Origin: Vulcanimicrobiota bacterium
Lineage (GTDB): Bacteria; Vulcanimicrobiota; Xenobia; Xenobiales; JADMJV01
Reading direction: 5' to 3'
Assembly (NCBI GenBank): GCA_023447635.1
Contig: JAEXNA010000004.1
Coordinates: 1-15,659 of the forward strand
DNA length: 15,659 nt
Both the position numbers and the translations under genes were made by a program. How positions within the stretch are numbered: the stretch's first letter is position 1; every line of letters starts with the position of its first letter. Shown here piece after piece: positions 14,652 through 15,659 of this stretch. The notes beneath the pieces are model-generated. The model saw only the letters and a program-made list of their open reading frames with translations. It was not told where the DNA came from and searched no databases.

Positions 14652-15193
14652 AGAAAACCTTCGCCGGCGACCGGCTCTTCGAGCGCCAGCCTTCTGGCGA
14701 CGAAGTCGCTCAGTGGACCCAGCTGCTCGGTCAGGTGGAAGCGTCGCGCGCTTCTCAACAGCGGCTTTCCGTCATGACGTTCCATCTGGGCGACCAGCTG
14801 CTGGCGATGCCCACCGTCTCCCTGCAGGAAGTGGTCGAACCCGGTCCCCTGCACCGCGTCCCCCATCGCGTCGGCTCGGTGCTGCGCGGACTGGTCAACA
14901 TCCGCGGGCGCCTCGAGCTGTGCGTCTGTCTTTCCCATATCCTGGGCTCCGGCCCCTCGACCTCAGGCCAACTCGCTCCCACCTGCAAGCTTTTGCTGGT
15001 GGGAGGGGAAGGGCGCCGCTTTGCCTTCGCGGTCGACCTGGTGTTGGGCATCGTCAAAGTCGATAGCGACAGCCTGCTAGAAAACCATCAGGGGCGTCAC
15101 GTCCTCCGCAGCTTTCATTGGGAGGATCGCCTGGTCGGCCTGCTCGATGTCGAAACCCTGCACGAAGCCCTGTTAGAGGGGATCTCGCGTTGA
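14648..15193 (+). CDS. wspD: CheW-like coupling protein, second of two (WspD-like)
   Basis: A 181-residue CheW-fold protein. An N-terminal extension (about 1-38) contains LFERQPSGDEVAQWTQLL, an aromatic-rich stretch typical of WspD and absent from minimal CheW. The CheW core follows: LSVMTFHLGDQLLAMPTVSL, HRVPHR, VLRGLVNIRGRLELCVCL and FAFAVDLVLGIVKV. It should bind receptor and kinase alongside the first CheW; how the two divide the work is not evident from sequence. The start is a GTG overlapping the previous stop by GTGA, with GGGAG at 14635-14639, 8 bases upstream. It ends in TTGA shared with the start of the CheA-like gene. Confidence 0.9.
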   Translation: MKKTFAGDRLFERQPSGDEVAQWTQLLGQVEASRASQQRLSVMTFHLGDQLLAMPTVSLQEVVEPGPLHRVPHRVGSVLRGLVNIRGRLELCVCLSHILGSGPSTSGQLAPTCKLLLVGGEGRRFAFAVDLVLGIVKVDSDSLLENHQGRHVLRSFHWEDRLVGLLDVETLHEALLEGISR

Positions 15194-15659
15194 GCGGTCT
15201 GGGCGATTTCTCCATGCTCGAACTGTTCCGCATGGAAGCGGAGATGCAGCTCGAGCAGTTGGAAAAGGGCCTGCTCCAGTCCGAAAGGGGGGCCAGCGCC
15301 GCCACCCTCGAGTCCATGATGCGCGCGGCCCACTCCTTGAAGGGCGCTGCTCGTATCGTCGGTGTGCGCTCGGCCGAGCGGGTGGCCCATCATCTCGAAG
15401 ACTGCCTGGTGGCCGCTCAGGAAGGCCGCATCGCTCTCGACTCCGCTCGGGTCGACCAGATTCTGCCGTCGCTGGATTACATCGCCCGCTCCTCGCGTCT
15501 GGGCGACGACGAACTGGCCGCCTGGGAAGCCGAGTCCGAGCCCGAACTCGAGGCGCTGCTGGCCCGCCTAGCCTTGCTGGTGCCGGGTCCGGAAGAAGCG
15601 CCCAACGAGCCGACTCCTCCCCCTCCGGCCTCCCCTCCCCCTTCCGACCCGACTCCTCC
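15190..15659 (+). CDS. wspE: CheA-type histidine kinase, N-terminal part only (WspE-like)
   Basis: This frame is open to the window edge, so only about 156 residues are seen. It begins at a TTG sharing bases with the previous stop (TTGA) and reads MSGLGDFSMLELFRMEAEMQ, then AAHSLKGAARIVG with phospho-acceptor H48, then VAHHLEDCLVAAQEG. This is the CheA P1/HPt domain in its WspE form. A helical region (about 85-135) follows, and then a proline-rich linker (PTPPPPASPPPSDPTP) leads out of the window. The missing part should contain the dimerisation, ATPase and CheW-like domains and, in WspE proteins, a receiver domain. It would phosphorylate a WspR-type diguanylate cyclase and a WspF-type methylesterase, neither of which is in the window. 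Confidence 0.9.
   Translation, partial: MSGLGDFSMLELFRMEAEMQLEQLEKGLLQSERGASAATLESMMRAAHSLKGAARIVGVRSAERVAHHLEDCLVAAQEGRIALDSARVDQILPSLDYIARSSRLGDDELAAWEAESEPELEALLARLALLVPGPEEAPNEPTPPPPASPPPSDPTP

Overview
The window is GC-rich bacterial DNA, tightly packed, with many GTG and TTG starts and several stop/start overlaps. Nothing in it fixes the taxon. The Wsp-type chemosensory cluster, the RedB-like protein and the polytopic WspA sensor resemble what I recall from Planctomycetes, Acidobacteria and related or candidate phyla more than Pseudomonas, but this is only an impression. I see no rRNA, tRNA, transposase or phage gene.

Layout. 1-1471: the end of an unrecognised small gene, then a protein with a glycine-rich N-terminus and a complete endonuclease/exonuclease/phosphatase (EEP) domain. 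1571-2710: an AI-2E/PerM family membrane protein. 2785-4575: a two-gene unit of a small unknown protein and a zinc-ribbon protein of unknown function. 4611-4820: three copies of a palindrome-bearing intergenic repeat. 4995-5159: a 54-residue DUF1328 membrane protein followed by a strong hairpin terminator. 5264-7045: a cytoplasmic GH13 enzyme with a CBM48 module, most like glycogen branching enzymes. 7046-7333: a five-unit, exactly 62-bp tandem array that fills the gap between two convergent genes and is related, in opposite orientation, to the first repeat cluster. 7331-9900 (minus strand): a stand-alone HPt protein and a large hybrid histidine kinase (HisKA-HATPase-degenerate REC-REC-HPt), translationally coupled.

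9901-10620 is a gene-poor divergent control region with direct repeats, palindromes and hairpins. It ends in a possible 18-residue leader peptide whose stop overlaps the next start. From 10621 to the window end runs an overlapping operon: a RedB-like membrane-anchored thioredoxin-fold protein, then homologues of wspA (receptor), wspB (CheW), wspC (CheR-TPR methyltransferase), wspD (CheW) and wspE (CheA, cut by the window edge). In Pseudomonas the Wsp pathway senses surface contact and drives c-di-GMP synthesis through WspR. Here the receptor has a histidine-rich multi-pass membrane input domain instead of a periplasmic domain, and it is coupled to a redox-type protein, which suggests a different stimulus. 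wspF and wspR would be expected just beyond 15659.

The points most worth following are the RedB/polytopic-receptor version of Wsp, the two related repeat clusters, and the leader region in front of the Wsp operon.
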